64,000 nucleotides of DNA from contig NZ_CP144918.1 of assembly GCF_036700095.1 (NCBI RefSeq), positions 2,838,067-2,902,066 on the forward strand, written 5' to 3'. Every line of letters begins with the position of its first letter. The stretch's first letter is position 1. The notes under the pieces are model-generated. The model saw only the letters and a program-made list of their open reading frames with translations, ran no database searches and had not been told where the DNA came from. Source of the DNA: Pelagerythrobacter marensis. GTDB lineage: Bacteria > Pseudomonadota > Alphaproteobacteria > Sphingomonadales > Sphingomonadaceae. A program made the translations under genes and the position numbers. This document shows, piece by piece, positions 56,062-64,000 of this stretch.

Positions 56062-56442
56062 ATGGGTATTTTCAGTTCGATCAAGAAGGCGATCTTCGGC
56101 GGCGACGACGACAAAGACGCGAAGCCGGCGACCACCGCCACCACCGCCGCCCCTGCGCCGAGCCAGCCCGCACCGCAGCCCCGCGCCATCGACGAAGTCG
56201 ACGTGGCCGCGCGGCTGGACGCCATGCCGGGCGCCGACAAGCTCAACTGGCGCACCTCGATCGTCGACCTGCTGAAGCTGATCGGCATCGATTCGAGTTA
56301 CGAGAACCGCAAGGAGCTGGCGCAGGAGCTTGGCAACACCGACTATTCCGGTTCGGCCGAAGACAATATCCTGCTGCACAGGCAGACGATGCGCGAGCTG
56401 GCGAAGAACGGCGGCAAGGTACCGGCCGAGTTCCTCGACTGA
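56062..56442 (+). CDS. DUF3597 family protein
   Basis: A 126-residue protein starting MGIFSSIKKAIFGG, a short amphipathic helix, then a low-complexity Ala/Pro/Thr linker, and a conserved helical domain (EVDVAARLDAMPGADKLNWR ... SIVDLLKLIGIDSSYENRKE ... ELGNTDYSGSAEDNILLHRQ). This domain defines DUF3597, resembling a LysM-associated or peptidoglycan-related module in other proteins. GAGGAG lies ~10 bases before ATG 56062, which rules out the longer upstream frame. Function unknown. Confidence 0.88.
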   Translation: MGIFSSIKKAIFGGDDDKDAKPATTATTAAPAPSQPAPQPRAIDEVDVAARLDAMPGADKLNWRTSIVDLLKLIGIDSSYENRKELAQELGNTDYSGSAEDNILLHRQTMRELAKNGGKVPAEFLD

Positions 56443-56494
56443 TTTGCCCGACGAGGCGTTTGACACCCGCGAGCGGCGGGGCCAGACATCGGGC

Positions 56495-58357
56495 ATGACC
56501 CACATCACGACTTCGATCACCCGTCGCCAGGCCCTCGCCGGGCTTGGCGCGGGTGCCTCGCTGGTCGCGCTCGGCGGTTGCCAGCGCGCCCTTACCGCTC
56601 CCGCCACCCCTGCCGCCGCTCCCGCAAGCGAGGCCGGCGCGGCAATGCTGGAAGACATTGCCTACAACCTCCTCGCGCACGAGCCGGAGCGGGCGACCGG
56701 GCTGGGCGTGGACACGGGGCCCCATGCCGCCTTGCGCGCCCGGCTGGAGGATCAGTCGCCGGCGGGCCAGCGGGCCTATGCCGAAACGCTGCGCGCCGAC
56801 CTCGCCCGCGTGCGCGCCTACGACACCGCCGCGCTCGACGCCGATACCCGGACCAGCTTCGAAGTGGTCGAAAGCGCCTATAGCACCGCGCTCGACGGGT
56901 TCGCCCTGCCCTATGGCGATGTCGCGGTGGGAAGCTGGCGCAATTCGCCTTACGTCGTGATCCAGAACGTCGGCACGTACATCGACATGCCGCGCTTCAT
57001 GGACACCACGCACCCGGTGCGCGACGCCGCCGATGCCGAGGCCTATCTCGCGCGGCTGGAGGCGCTGCCCGCCGTGCTCGACGGAGAGCTGGCGCGCATC
57101 CGGCAGGCGCGCGCGATGGGCGTGGTGCCGCCCGATTTTCTGCTCGACAAGGCCATCGCGCAGATGGAGCAGACGATCGCCGAAACCGCGCAGGGCGGCG
57201 TGCTGGTCGACTCGCTGGCCGAGCGCACGCGGGAGGCGGGGATCGCGGGCGACTGGCGCCGGCAGGCCCACGCCCTCGTCAGTGGCCCGGTGACCGCGGC
57301 GCTGCGCCGCCAGCTGGCGGAGCTGCGCGCCGAACGCGCCGTGGCCGGTTCCGACGCCGGCATGTGGGCGCAGCCGCGCGGCGACGAATGGTACGCCTGG
57401 GGCCTGCGCGCCGCGACCACGACAACGCTCTCGCCCGACGAGATCCACCGGATCGGCCTCGACGAACTGGCCGCGCTGCACGGGCGGATGGATCCGATCC
57501 TGAAAGAGATCGGCTATACCACCGGCACCGTGGGCGAACGGATGCGCGCCCTGGCGGAAGACCCGCGCTACAAGTTCGCGAAAGGCGATCCGGGGCGGAA
57601 GGAAATCATGGATTTCATCCACGAGCGGATTGCATGGATCAAGTCGCAGATGCCGCGCGCGTTCGACACGCTGGTCGATCCCAACCTGGAAGTGCGCCGC
57701 CTCCCGCTCGCCGAAGAACCCGGGGCGCCGGGCGCCTATGGCGGCGCGGGGAGCAAGGACGGTTCGATCCCCGGCCGGATGTGGATCAACCTGCGCACGA
57801 CCGACCTGCACCGCAAATACGACCTCGCCGACCTCACTTATCACGAGACGATCCCCGGCCATGTGTGGGAAGGCGAATATTCGAACCGCCTCCCGCTGAT
57901 CCGCTCGATCCTGTCGTTCAGCGCTTTCTCCGAAGGCTGGGCGCTCTATGCCGAGCAGATCGCCGACGAGCTGGGCGCCTACGACGATTTCAAGGTCGGC
58001 CGCCTCGGCTATCTGCAAAGCCTCGCCTTCCGCGCCTGCCGGCTGGTGGTCGACACCGGGCTGCACCACAAACGCTGGACGCGCGAACAGGGGCGGCAGT
58101 TCTTCGTCGAGCGCAACGGTTCGAAGCCCGACGAAGTGGCAAGCGAAGTCGACCGCTATTGCTCGTGGCCGGGCCAGGCCTGCGGCTACAAGATCGGCCA
58201 CAGCGAGATCGTGCGCCAGCGCGAGCGGGCGCAGGCCGCGCTCGGCAACGCCTACGATTTCAAGGCGTTCAACGACGCCGTCGTCCTGGGCGGCAATGCC
58301 CCGCTGGATGTCATGGCGAAGAACGTCGGCCGCTATATCCAGCGCGCGGGCGGCTGA
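56495..58357 (+). CDS. DUF885 zinc-peptidase-like protein, Tat/lipoprotein exported
   Basis: A 620-residue exported protein. The N-terminus TRRQALAGLGAG is a Tat-like signal, and a lipobox-like GGC follows. The DUF885 domain has DLTYHETIPGHVWEGEYSNR, where HETxxGH resembles the HExxH zinc site of M32-like peptidases, and FSEGWALYAEQIADELG and YCSWPGQACGYKIGHSEI are the family's other signatures. Most members are uncharacterised; metal-dependent peptidase activity is inferred. ATG 56495 starts 52 bases after the DUF3597 stop; the two may share a transcript. Confidence 0.9.
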   Translation: MTHITTSITRRQALAGLGAGASLVALGGCQRALTAPATPAAAPASEAGAAMLEDIAYNLLAHEPERATGLGVDTGPHAALRARLEDQSPAGQRAYAETLRADLARVRAYDTAALDADTRTSFEVVESAYSTALDGFALPYGDVAVGSWRNSPYVVIQNVGTYIDMPRFMDTTHPVRDAADAEAYLARLEALPAVLDGELARIRQARAMGVVPPDFLLDKAIAQMEQTIAETAQGGVLVDSLAERTREAGIAGDWRRQAHALVSGPVTAALRRQLAELRAERAVAGSDAGMWAQPRGDEWYAWGLRAATTTTLSPDEIHRIGLDELAALHGRMDPILKEIGYTTGTVGERMRALAEDPRYKFAKGDPGRKEIMDFIHERIAWIKSQMPRAFDTLVDPNLEVRRLPLAEEPGAPGAYGGAGSKDGSIPGRMWINLRTTDLHRKYDLADLTYHETIPGHVWEGEYSNRLPLIRSILSFSAFSEGWALYAEQIADELGAYDDFKVGRLGYLQSLAFRACRLVVDTGLHHKRWTREQGRQFFVERNGSKPDEVASEVDRYCSWPGQACGYKIGHSEIVRQRERAQAALGNAYDFKAFNDAVVLGGNAPLDVMAKNVGRYIQRAGG

Positions 58358-59040
58358 ACGACGGCATCCTCCCCGTCCCGACGCGGGCCGGGACCTCGGC
58401 TATCGGTCGAGACGGAACCGGCCCGGTCGGTATCCGGCAGGCATTGGCTGTTATGGTTTGCGCGTATGGGAAGGCATCCGGCGGCGAGCCCGGACGGTAA
58501 CGCCTTGAAAGTGCCGGGAGTTTTTCCGGCAAGGGAACCGCGCGGCCGGCGCAGCACCAGAGTGTGCGCACGAATGGGGCAGGCGGGCGGGGATTTGTCC
58601 TGTCTGCGAACGGCCGGTGTACGCCCATCCCGCGGCGCGTCCGGCTCGGCTCTGTTCCCGTCGATCGGCAGGCCGGGGGGCAAGAGCTCGCGCACAGTCC
58701 CGTCCGGCCTTGCGGCTGATCCGCCGCACCACCGTTGCCCGCTCCGCCGTTCGGGGAGAGCCCGCCCGAAGAAGGGGGCAGGGTGCCCGAGGGCGCGTGG
58801 GCGCACATCCGATCGCGGGCTTCCGGCTGCGGTTCGGGTCGAGCTCGACGGTCTGACCATGACCGCCCGCCCACGCGCACCTGCGCCGGCCGCGTCGCCG
58901 CCCGGCCACTGTGGGCAGCCGGACAGCGAAGGAGGGAGGCAAGCCGGTCTCGCCCGCTCCCGGTCCTTGTTGCCCCTGTGAGGTGCAAGGGCGGGCATCA
59001 CATAACCTAAATGGTTATGAATGTCAAGATGGAAAACCAC
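58358..59040. other. Long intergenic region, no gene recognised
   Basis: Between the DUF885 gene and the repeats before the helicase gene lie ~680 bases without a convincing gene. Several overlapping open frames run on both strands, but they are all of low-complexity Arg/Ala/Pro type, with no family and no good ribosome site. GC remains high. From 59005 to 59040 the DNA becomes AT-rich. No tRNA, RNase P RNA, tmRNA, SRP RNA or 6S RNA pattern was recognised on either strand. Confidence 0.45.
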
Positions 59041-59060
59041 CGGTGCATCTTCTTCGCCGC

Positions 59061-59212
59061 CGATCCCCTGCGCAGGCAGGGGTCTCAAGCCGCTGGCGCT
59101 CCGCCCGATAGCCTGAGACCCCCGCCTGCGCGGGGGATCGGAATGGGTGGTCTCGGGCTGCAGGTGTTCTGCCCGACAGCGTGAGGCCCCTGCCTTCGCA
59201 GGGGATCGGGAT
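59061..59212. repeat. Hairpin-flanked intergenic repeat, copies 2 and 3
   Basis: Three stems are seen: CCCCTGC-GCAG-GCAGGGG (59065-59082), CCCCCGC-CTGC-GCGGGGG (~59118-59136) and CCCCTGC-CTTC-GCAGGGG (~59187-59204). The first two flank a core CGCCCGATAGC, which is the reverse complement of GCTATCGGGCG in the copy at 47858. Copy 2 is therefore inverted and copy 3 is in the same direction as copy 1. Confidence 0.65.
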
Positions 59213-59226
59213 GGGGGCGCGGCGGG

Positions 59227-60639
59227 CTAGCCGCCGGTGGCGCTGACGCCGAGGAAATCGGGCTGCGGGCCGTTCCATTCGCCCGGCGGAACCGGCGCGT
59301 CCGGTTCGTCGCGGCGGCTGCGGCGGCCTTCGGGCCGCTCCCCGCGCGCGGCCGGCTTGGCGCGGCGCGGCTTTGCCGGGGCGCGTTCCTTGCCGGGGCC
59401 GTTCTCGCGGGCCGGTTCCGGCGCATCGTCGTCGCGCGCGCGGCGGGCGCGGCGCGGCTTCTTCTCGTCGCGCGCGGCGCTCTCGCCGTCGTCGCGCGGC
59501 GCGGGCGCGAGTTCGACCCGCACGTCCTTCTTCCCAAACACGGGAATTTCGGCGCCGGTCAGCTTCTCGACATTCGCGATCGCCTCGGCATCTTCGTCCG
59601 CGACCAGAGTGAAGGCGCGGCCCTTGGCCCCTGCCCGCCCCGTCCGGCCGATCCGGTGAACGTAGTCGTCGGGATGCCAGGGCGTGTCGAAATTGAATAC
59701 GTGGCTGACGCCCTTGATGTCGAGGCCGCGCGCGGCGACGTCGCTGGCGACGAGAATGTTCACCTCGCCCGCCTTGAACCGGTCCAGTTCGCGCAGGCGG
59801 CTGGTCTGGTCCATGTCGCCGTGGATCTCTCCGCTGGCGAAACCGTGGCGCTGCAAGCTCTTGTTGAGTTCGCGCACGGTGGTCTTGCGGTTGGCGAAGA
59901 CGATCGCGGTTTCGACCAGGTCGTTGCGCAGCAGCCAGCGCAGCGTCTCGCGCTTCTGGCGGGTCTTCACCGGCACCTTGAACGCGGTGATATCCTTGTT
60001 CGTGCTCGCCGCGCGGCTCACCTCGATCCGCTTGGGATTGTCGAGGAACTTCTTCGCCAGCTTTTCGATCGGCGGCGGCATCGTCGCCGAAAACAGCATC
60101 GTCTGGCGGGTTTCGGGGAGCTTGGAACAGATGAACTCGATATCGGGGATGAACCCCATGTCGAGCATCCGGTCCGCCTCGTCGATCACCAGCAGCTCGC
60201 ACCCGTTGAGCAGGATCTTGCCGCGTTCGAACAAGTCCATCAGGCGGCCCGGCGTCGCGATCAGGACATCGACCCCGTCGTTGAGCGCCTTGACCTGATC
60301 GCCCATCTGCACGCCGCCGATCAGCAGCGCCATCTTGAGATCGTGATTGACGCCGTATTTCTCGAAATTTTCCGCCACCTGGGCGGCGAGTTCGCGGGTC
60401 GGCTCCAGAATCAGGCTGCGCGGCATCAGCGCGCGGCGGCGGCCGCTGGCGAGGATGTCGATCATCGGCAGCACGAAGCCGGCTGTCTTGCCGGTGCCGG
60501 TCTGGGCGATGCCGATGATGTCCTTCATCATCAGCACGGGGGGAATGGCCTGCGCCTGGATCGGCGTCGGCTCGCTGTAACCGGCGGCTTCGACCGCCTT
60601 GAGCAATTCGGGTGATAGGCCGAGATCGGCGAAAGTCAT
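59227..60639 (-). CDS. DEAD-box RNA helicase (RhlE-like)
   Basis: ATP-dependent RNA helicase of 470 residues. Motifs in order: Q motif PTPIQAQAIP, Walker A AQTGTGKT, PTRELA, TPGR, DEAD (VIDEADRMLDMGF), SAT, and in the second half VFANRKTT, RGLDIKGVSHVFNFD and HRIGRTGRAG. The C-terminal ~110 residues are basic and disordered (KKPRRARRARDDD), typical of RhlE helicases that help ribosome assembly and RNA decay. ATG 60639 is chosen because the Q motif then has the usual distance to the start. Cold-shock regulation is possible but not seen. Confidence 0.94.
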   Translation of the reverse strand: MTFADLGLSPELLKAVEAAGYSEPTPIQAQAIPPVLMMKDIIGIAQTGTGKTAGFVLPMIDILASGRRRALMPRSLILEPTRELAAQVAENFEKYGVNHDLKMALLIGGVQMGDQVKALNDGVDVLIATPGRLMDLFERGKILLNGCELLVIDEADRMLDMGFIPDIEFICSKLPETRQTMLFSATMPPPIEKLAKKFLDNPKRIEVSRAASTNKDITAFKVPVKTRQKRETLRWLLRNDLVETAIVFANRKTTVRELNKSLQRHGFASGEIHGDMDQTSRLRELDRFKAGEVNILVASDVAARGLDIKGVSHVFNFDTPWHPDDYVHRIGRTGRAGAKGRAFTLVADEDAEAIANVEKLTGAEIPVFGKKDVRVELAPAPRDDGESAARDEKKPRRARRARDDDAPEPARENGPGKERAPAKPRRAKPAARGERPEGRRSRRDEPDAPVPPGEWNGPQPDFLGVSATGG

Positions 60640-60768
60640 GCGGTAGGTGCTGTCCGGGTCATTGGCAAAAGCCAGGCAGGCGCGCTTCGCACCTGCACAA
60701 TCGCCGCGCCCTTTGCGCGGCGCGCGGCGAAAAGTCAAGAAAAGCCCGCATCCGGGCGAACGGCGGCG

Positions 60769-61323
60769 TCAGTCGCGCACGGCCACAAGCTGGTGCAGCT
60801 TCTGCACTTCGCATTTGGCCCCGTTGCGCGACTGCAGCTTGTCGCGGTCGACGCAGAGCTTCCCGTCGGGATTCCGCTCCACGTAGAACCCCGAGTAGAA
60901 ATCGCGCGCAAAGCACGACCGTTCGAGGCGCGCGGCATAGACCCGCCGGTCGCGCATGTAGAACATCAGCCGGTTGTCGCGCGACGGCTGAACCGCGCCG
61001 ATCGCCGCCACCGCCAGGCATTCGCCCGCCTCGCGCTCGATCACCCGCGTGTCGCGCGCCGGCGACGCGGCGAACGACGACATGTCCTGCCGGCCGGGGG
61101 CGCCGCGCGGGCCGATGCGGATGATGACGCGCTGCTCTATGCGCACCTGCCGCTGGACCGGAGTGCGGTAGACCGCCTCCAGCGCCAGCCAGCCCGGCGC
61201 GCCTTCGCCCGGCGTCGCGCCCTCGGCCGCTTCCGGCAGCAGCCGGCCGTCGGGAACACCCGCGGGAAGCGGCGGCGCGAACAACAGCAGGAGCGGCGAA
61301 AGGATAACAGCAGGGCTGGTCAT
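60769..61323 (-). CDS. Secreted hypothetical protein with conserved Cys
   Basis: A 184-residue protein with an N-terminal signal-like stretch (VILSPLLLLFAPPLPAG). The mature part has a beta-rich pattern (RTPVQRQVRIEQRVIIRIGP, then RLMFYMRDRRVYAARLERS) and Cys residues in EAGECLAV, RSCFARDFY, GKLCVDRD and GAKCEVQ, so one or two disulfides are likely. It ends KLHQLVAVRD. No family is recognised with confidence. It stands alone between the helicase and the divergent FAD-oxidase gene. Confidence 0.75.
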   Translation of the reverse strand: MTSPAVILSPLLLLFAPPLPAGVPDGRLLPEAAEGATPGEGAPGWLALEAVYRTPVQRQVRIEQRVIIRIGPRGAPGRQDMSSFAASPARDTRVIEREAGECLAVAAIGAVQPSRDNRLMFYMRDRRVYAARLERSCFARDFYSGFYVERNPDGKLCVDRDKLQSRNGAKCEVQKLHQLVAVRD

Positions 61324-61484
61324 CGGTGCAGGTCGCTGTCTCCGTACGATCGGCTCGGGAAGGCGTCCATGACGCCATATTCGCCCTTCCTGCCTAGAGC
61401 AAACGCTTGAATGCAGGCTTAATCCGACGGCCCGCCGCGGCAAGCATGTGGCATCGGGAATGCAGGCTGTGCCATAAGGGCGCC

Positions 61485-62933
61485 ATGCGCGACCCCGATT
61501 CCTTCCTCGCCGGCGCGGCGGACCTGCTCGGCGAGCGCGGCTTCACGCGCGACCCGGAACTGATGAGCGCCTGGCTGACCGACTGGCGCGGCCGCTATAC
61601 CGGCCGGGCCCTCGCCATGGCCTCGCCCGCCTCCACCGGCGAAGTTTCCGCGCTGATGCGCCTGTGCGCGCGGCATCGCGTGCCGGTCGTGCCCCAGGGG
61701 GGCAACAGCGGCATGTCGGGCGGCGCCACGCCCGACGACAGCGGCGAGGCGCTGGTCCTCTCGCTGCGCCGGATGGACGCGATCCGCGCCATCGACCGCG
61801 ATGCCCGCCAGGCGGTGTGCGAGGCGGGCGTCGTCCTGCAGACGCTGCACGAGGCCGCCGCCGCCGAACGCCTGCGATTTCCGCTGACGCTGGGGGGCAA
61901 AGGCTCGGCGACGGTCGGCGGGCTGATCGCGACCAATGCCGGCGGCACGCAGGTCCTACGCCACGGCACGATGCGCGCGCAAGTGCTGGGGCTGGAAGCC
62001 GTGCTGGCCGATGGCAGCGTGTTCGACACGCTCACCCCGCTGAAGAAGGACAACCGCGGTTTCGACCTCAAGCAATTGCTGATCGGGTCCGAAGGGACGC
62101 TGGGCGTCGTCACCGCGGCGACGCTGCGCCTCCTGCCGGAGATCGGCGGGCGGGCCGTCCTCTGGGCCGGGCTCGATTCGATTTCCGACGCGCGCCGCCT
62201 GCTCCTCCATTGCGAGGCGCATGCCGGCGAGGAGCTGGAAGGGTTCGAGGTGATCCCCGCGCATTGCCTCGCCGCCGTGCTGGACCACCTGCCCGATGCG
62301 CGCAGCCCGCTCGCCGGGCAGCATCGCTGGCACGCGCTGATCGAGCTGGTGGCCGGGCCGGACGACGCCGATCGCCTGGTCGGCCTGGCCGAAAGCATGC
62401 TGGCCGAGGCTTTTCGGGCGGGCCTGGTGGAAGACGCGACGATCGCCGCCAACGAAAGCCAGGCGGAACGGTTCTGGCTGCTGCGCGATTCGATCTCGCC
62501 GGCCGAGCGCGCGATCGGGCCGGCGATGCAGCACGATATCTCGGTCCCGGTCGAACGCATGGCCGCTTTCGTCGAACAGGCGGTGCCCGATGTGGAGGCG
62601 CGCTTCCCCGGCACGCGCGCGGTCGCCTTCGGCCACCTGGGCGACGGCAACGTCCATTTCCACGTTCTCGCCCCGCCCGGCGCCCGGCGCGGCGAGTGGG
62701 AAGAAGGCGACGGCAAGCGGATCAGCGCTTTCGTGCACGACCTGGTGACCGGCTGGGGCGGCTCGATCAGCGCCGAACACGGGATCGGGCAGATGAAGCG
62801 CGACGAACTGGAGCGCCTCGGCGACCCGGTCGCACTCGCCGTGATGCGCAGCGTCAAGCAGGCGCTCGACCCCCACGGCCTGCTCAATCCGGGCAAGCTC
62901 GTTACGCTTGCACCGACGGCGTCCAGCAACTAA
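61485..62933 (+). CDS. FAD-linked D-2-hydroxyacid dehydrogenase-type oxidase
   Basis: Flavoprotein of 482 residues in the GlcD/D2HGDH family, oxidising D-2-hydroxy acids such as D-lactate or D-2-hydroxyglutarate. FAD-binding type 4 motifs: VVPQGGNSGMSGGATPD, TVGGLIATNAGGTQVLRHGT and LLIGSEGTLGVVTAATL. The C-terminal catalytic domain has GHLGDGNVHFHVL and SAEHGIGQMKRDEL, both typical, and ends LDPHGLLNPGK. The exact substrate is not readable. ATG 61485 is the family start. SapC follows 64 bases later and is probably independent. Confidence 0.88.
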   Translation: MRDPDSFLAGAADLLGERGFTRDPELMSAWLTDWRGRYTGRALAMASPASTGEVSALMRLCARHRVPVVPQGGNSGMSGGATPDDSGEALVLSLRRMDAIRAIDRDARQAVCEAGVVLQTLHEAAAAERLRFPLTLGGKGSATVGGLIATNAGGTQVLRHGTMRAQVLGLEAVLADGSVFDTLTPLKKDNRGFDLKQLLIGSEGTLGVVTAATLRLLPEIGGRAVLWAGLDSISDARRLLLHCEAHAGEELEGFEVIPAHCLAAVLDHLPDARSPLAGQHRWHALIELVAGPDDADRLVGLAESMLAEAFRAGLVEDATIAANESQAERFWLLRDSISPAERAIGPAMQHDISVPVERMAAFVEQAVPDVEARFPGTRAVAFGHLGDGNVHFHVLAPPGARRGEWEEGDGKRISAFVHDLVTGWGGSISAEHGIGQMKRDELERLGDPVALAVMRSVKQALDPHGLLNPGKLVTLAPTASSN

Positions 62934-62997
62934 GCGCGGCGACGCGCGGGGGCCGATCCCTGCCGAGCCGACATTCCTAGCGATCCGGAGAGAGTTC

Positions 62998-63780
62998 ATG
63001 GCCAGCGCGCCGCAGCCCAACCTACCCCTGTTCTACAACGACCTGATGCCGCTCAACAGCCGCGATCATGCGAAGTGGCACACGCGGACGATCGAATCCG
63101 CCAAGTGGCTTTCCGGCCAGCACGCGATCCCGCTAACCGTGGACGAATTCGTCCAGGCGCAGCGCGATTTCCCGATCGTCTTTTCGTCCGGCGAGAATCC
63201 GCTGCCGCTGGCGCTGATGGGCCTCAACGAAGGGGTGAACACTTTCGTCGACGAAGAAGGCAAAGTGAACGACCCGATCTATCTGCCGGCCTATATCCGC
63301 CGCTATCCCTTCATGCTCGCTCGCCTCAATCAGGATTCGGACGAATTGTCGCTGTGCTTCGACCCGACGACCGAAGCGGTCGGCGAGTTCGCGGAAGGCG
63401 AGGCGCTGTTCGACGGGGAGAGCAAGCCGACCGCCGCGACCCAGCGGATCCTGGAATTTTGCCAGCATTTCGAGGAAGCCGGCCAGCGGACGAAGAATTT
63501 CGTCGACGAGCTGAAGAAGCACGAACTGCTGATGGACGGCGAAATCGCCATCACCCTGCAGGACAACCCCGACAACCCTTACGTCTATCGCGGTTTCCAG
63601 ATGGTCAATCAGGAAAAGCTGCGCGAGGTGCGCGGCGACGTTCTGCGGACGTGGAACCAGAACGGCCTGCTCCCGCTCATCAACGCGCACCTGTTCTCGC
63701 TCGATCTGATGCGCGCGATCTTCGCCCGCCAGCAGCAGCAGGGCAAAGGGCCCCAGATCGCCGCCGCGGCCAGGAACTGA
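62998..63780 (+). CDS. sapC: SapC family protein
   Basis: A 260-residue protein of the SapC family, first met in S-layer secretion in Campylobacter; in alphaproteobacteria it is of unknown function. Family landmarks: PLNSRDHAKWHTRTIESAKWLS (shown in part), AYIRRYPFMLARLNQ, LCFDPTTEAVGE, ALFDGESKPTAATQRILEF and a C-terminal YRGFQMVNQEKLRE. No signal peptide is seen. GGAGAGAG precedes ATG 62998. The sRNA candidate begins ~75 bases after its stop, with its own promoter. Confidence 0.9.
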   Translation: MASAPQPNLPLFYNDLMPLNSRDHAKWHTRTIESAKWLSGQHAIPLTVDEFVQAQRDFPIVFSSGENPLPLALMGLNEGVNTFVDEEGKVNDPIYLPAYIRRYPFMLARLNQDSDELSLCFDPTTEAVGEFAEGEALFDGESKPTAATQRILEFCQHFEEAGQRTKNFVDELKKHELLMDGEIAITLQDNPDNPYVYRGFQMVNQEKLREVRGDVLRTWNQNGLLPLINAHLFSLDLMRAIFARQQQQGKGPQIAAAARN

Positions 63781-63818
63781 GCCGGCGACGAAACGATCTT
63801 CCAGGGCGCCGGCGGGGG

Positions 63819-63847
63819 TTGAAACGGCAAACACCGGCACCTAGATT
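63819..63847 (+). promoter_or_regulatory. Sigma70-type promoter of the sRNA candidate
   Basis: TTGAAA (63819-63824) and TAGATT (63842-63847) are separated by 17 bases, the optimum for sigma70. The start of transcription would fall near 63854. It is the best promoter match noticed in the window. Confidence 0.6.
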
Positions 63848-63853
63848 GTCCTC

Positions 63854-63961
63854 GTCGGGACGGCACTCCCCCCTCATGGCCTCCCGATTGGTGCACTTCG
63901 GTGCACCTCCTCCCTGAACCTTGGCCACCTCGTGCATTTTCGCACGAGGTGGTTTTTTCTT
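63854..63961 (+). ncRNA. Predicted small RNA with anti-Shine-Dalgarno CCTCCTCCC motif
   Basis: A ~108-base transcript is predicted. A hairpin GGTGCAC-TTCG-GTGCACC with a UUCG tetraloop occupies 63890-63907. CCTCCTCCC (63906-63914) follows and should be largely single-stranded. A strong terminator then ends the RNA. CU-rich anti-Shine-Dalgarno motifs of this kind occur in alphaproteobacterial sRNAs (the ar14 and 'cuckoo'/CcsR families), which bind Hfq and mRNA ribosome sites. No open frame of note overlaps it. The 3' end is well supported; the exact family is an inference. Confidence 0.6.
63925..63961 (+). terminator. Strong intrinsic terminator
   Basis: CCACCTCGTGC (63925-63935-region) pairs perfectly with GCACGAGGTGG (to 63952) around ATTTTC, followed by TTTTTTCTT. 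An 11-bp stem with six T immediately after is textbook for Rho-independent termination. Confidence 0.92.
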
Positions 63962-64000
63962 GTCCGGCGCCGCTGGAGTCGTTTTCCATGAGACGGCACC

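Noticed and set aside
58466..58981. Open frames in the long gap after the DUF885 gene
   Set aside because: Low-complexity Arg/Pro/Ala products on both strands, with no ribosome site or family; treated as non-coding.

Overview
The window is GC-rich DNA with densely packed genes, typical of an alphaproteobacterium. It most resembles the Sphingomonadales, probably an Erythrobacteraceae-type genome. The evidence for this is a CcrM-type GANTC methyltransferase, an entericidin-like lipoprotein, the maf / RNase E-G-like / yacG cluster after infA, SapC, a TonB-dependent receptor of sphingomonad style, and DUF885, DUF1285 and DUF3597 proteins. This placement is inferred from gene content, not from a search.

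Layout. 1-3430: the end of a membrane pyrophosphatase, a FemAB-like acetyltransferase, a JmjC/cupin-like protein and TesB. 3431-4022: non-coding, with an array of TGTGACC half-sites and a terminator. 4023-10004: a CHASE2-EAL phosphodiesterase, UvrC, an entericidin-like lipoprotein and a BaiN-type flavoprotein. 10026-13037: a TonB-dependent receptor with a Cys-containing repeat insert. 13256-15487: infA, maf, an RNase E/G-like gene, yacG and tRNA-Phe. 15566-19667: an accessory island with a terminase-small-subunit-like protein, an unknown gene of lower GC, an HTH protein, a tRNA-like gene with an enlarged anticodon arm, a decayed second copy of the lepA 3' end, and an antitoxin with a frameshifted ParE toxin. 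19668-32420: lepA, a PAS-GGDEF-EAL-PilZ protein, fpr, a D-aminoacylase, dnaN, fabG-fabD, ldcA and tpiA. 32621-39561: ppiD, trpE, a lipoprotein glycosidase, pip, trpG and trpD. 39579-42738: folP, ccrM and rnhB, with nine GANTC sites and a DnaA box in front of ccrM. 42737-47689: a PQQ-type dehydrogenase, GNAT, DUF1285, Nudix, cca and a secreted protein. 47967-50264: parC. 50363-55900: a DJ-1/PfpI protein, a ferredoxin with two cysteine desulfurases (one lacking a canonical start codon), a hydrolase, a TonB-like protein and DUF937. 56062-63780: DUF3597, DUF885, a DEAD helicase, a secreted hypothetical, a FAD-linked oxidase and SapC. The window ends with a predicted small RNA that carries its own promoter, a UUCG hairpin, an anti-Shine-Dalgarno CCTCCTCCC stretch and a strong terminator.

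Most genes are housekeeping. Several overlap by 1-8 bases and are likely translated together: fabD/fabG, maf/rnaseEG/yacG, trpE/glycosidase/pip, trpG/trpD, DUF1285/nudix/cca, and desulfurase/ferredoxin. The points most worth following are the tRNA-like gene with a 26-nt surplus in its anticodon arm, the GANTC cluster before ccrM, the ATT start of a cysteine desulfurase, the terminal sRNA, and the lepA 3'-end duplication that marks an old insertion.
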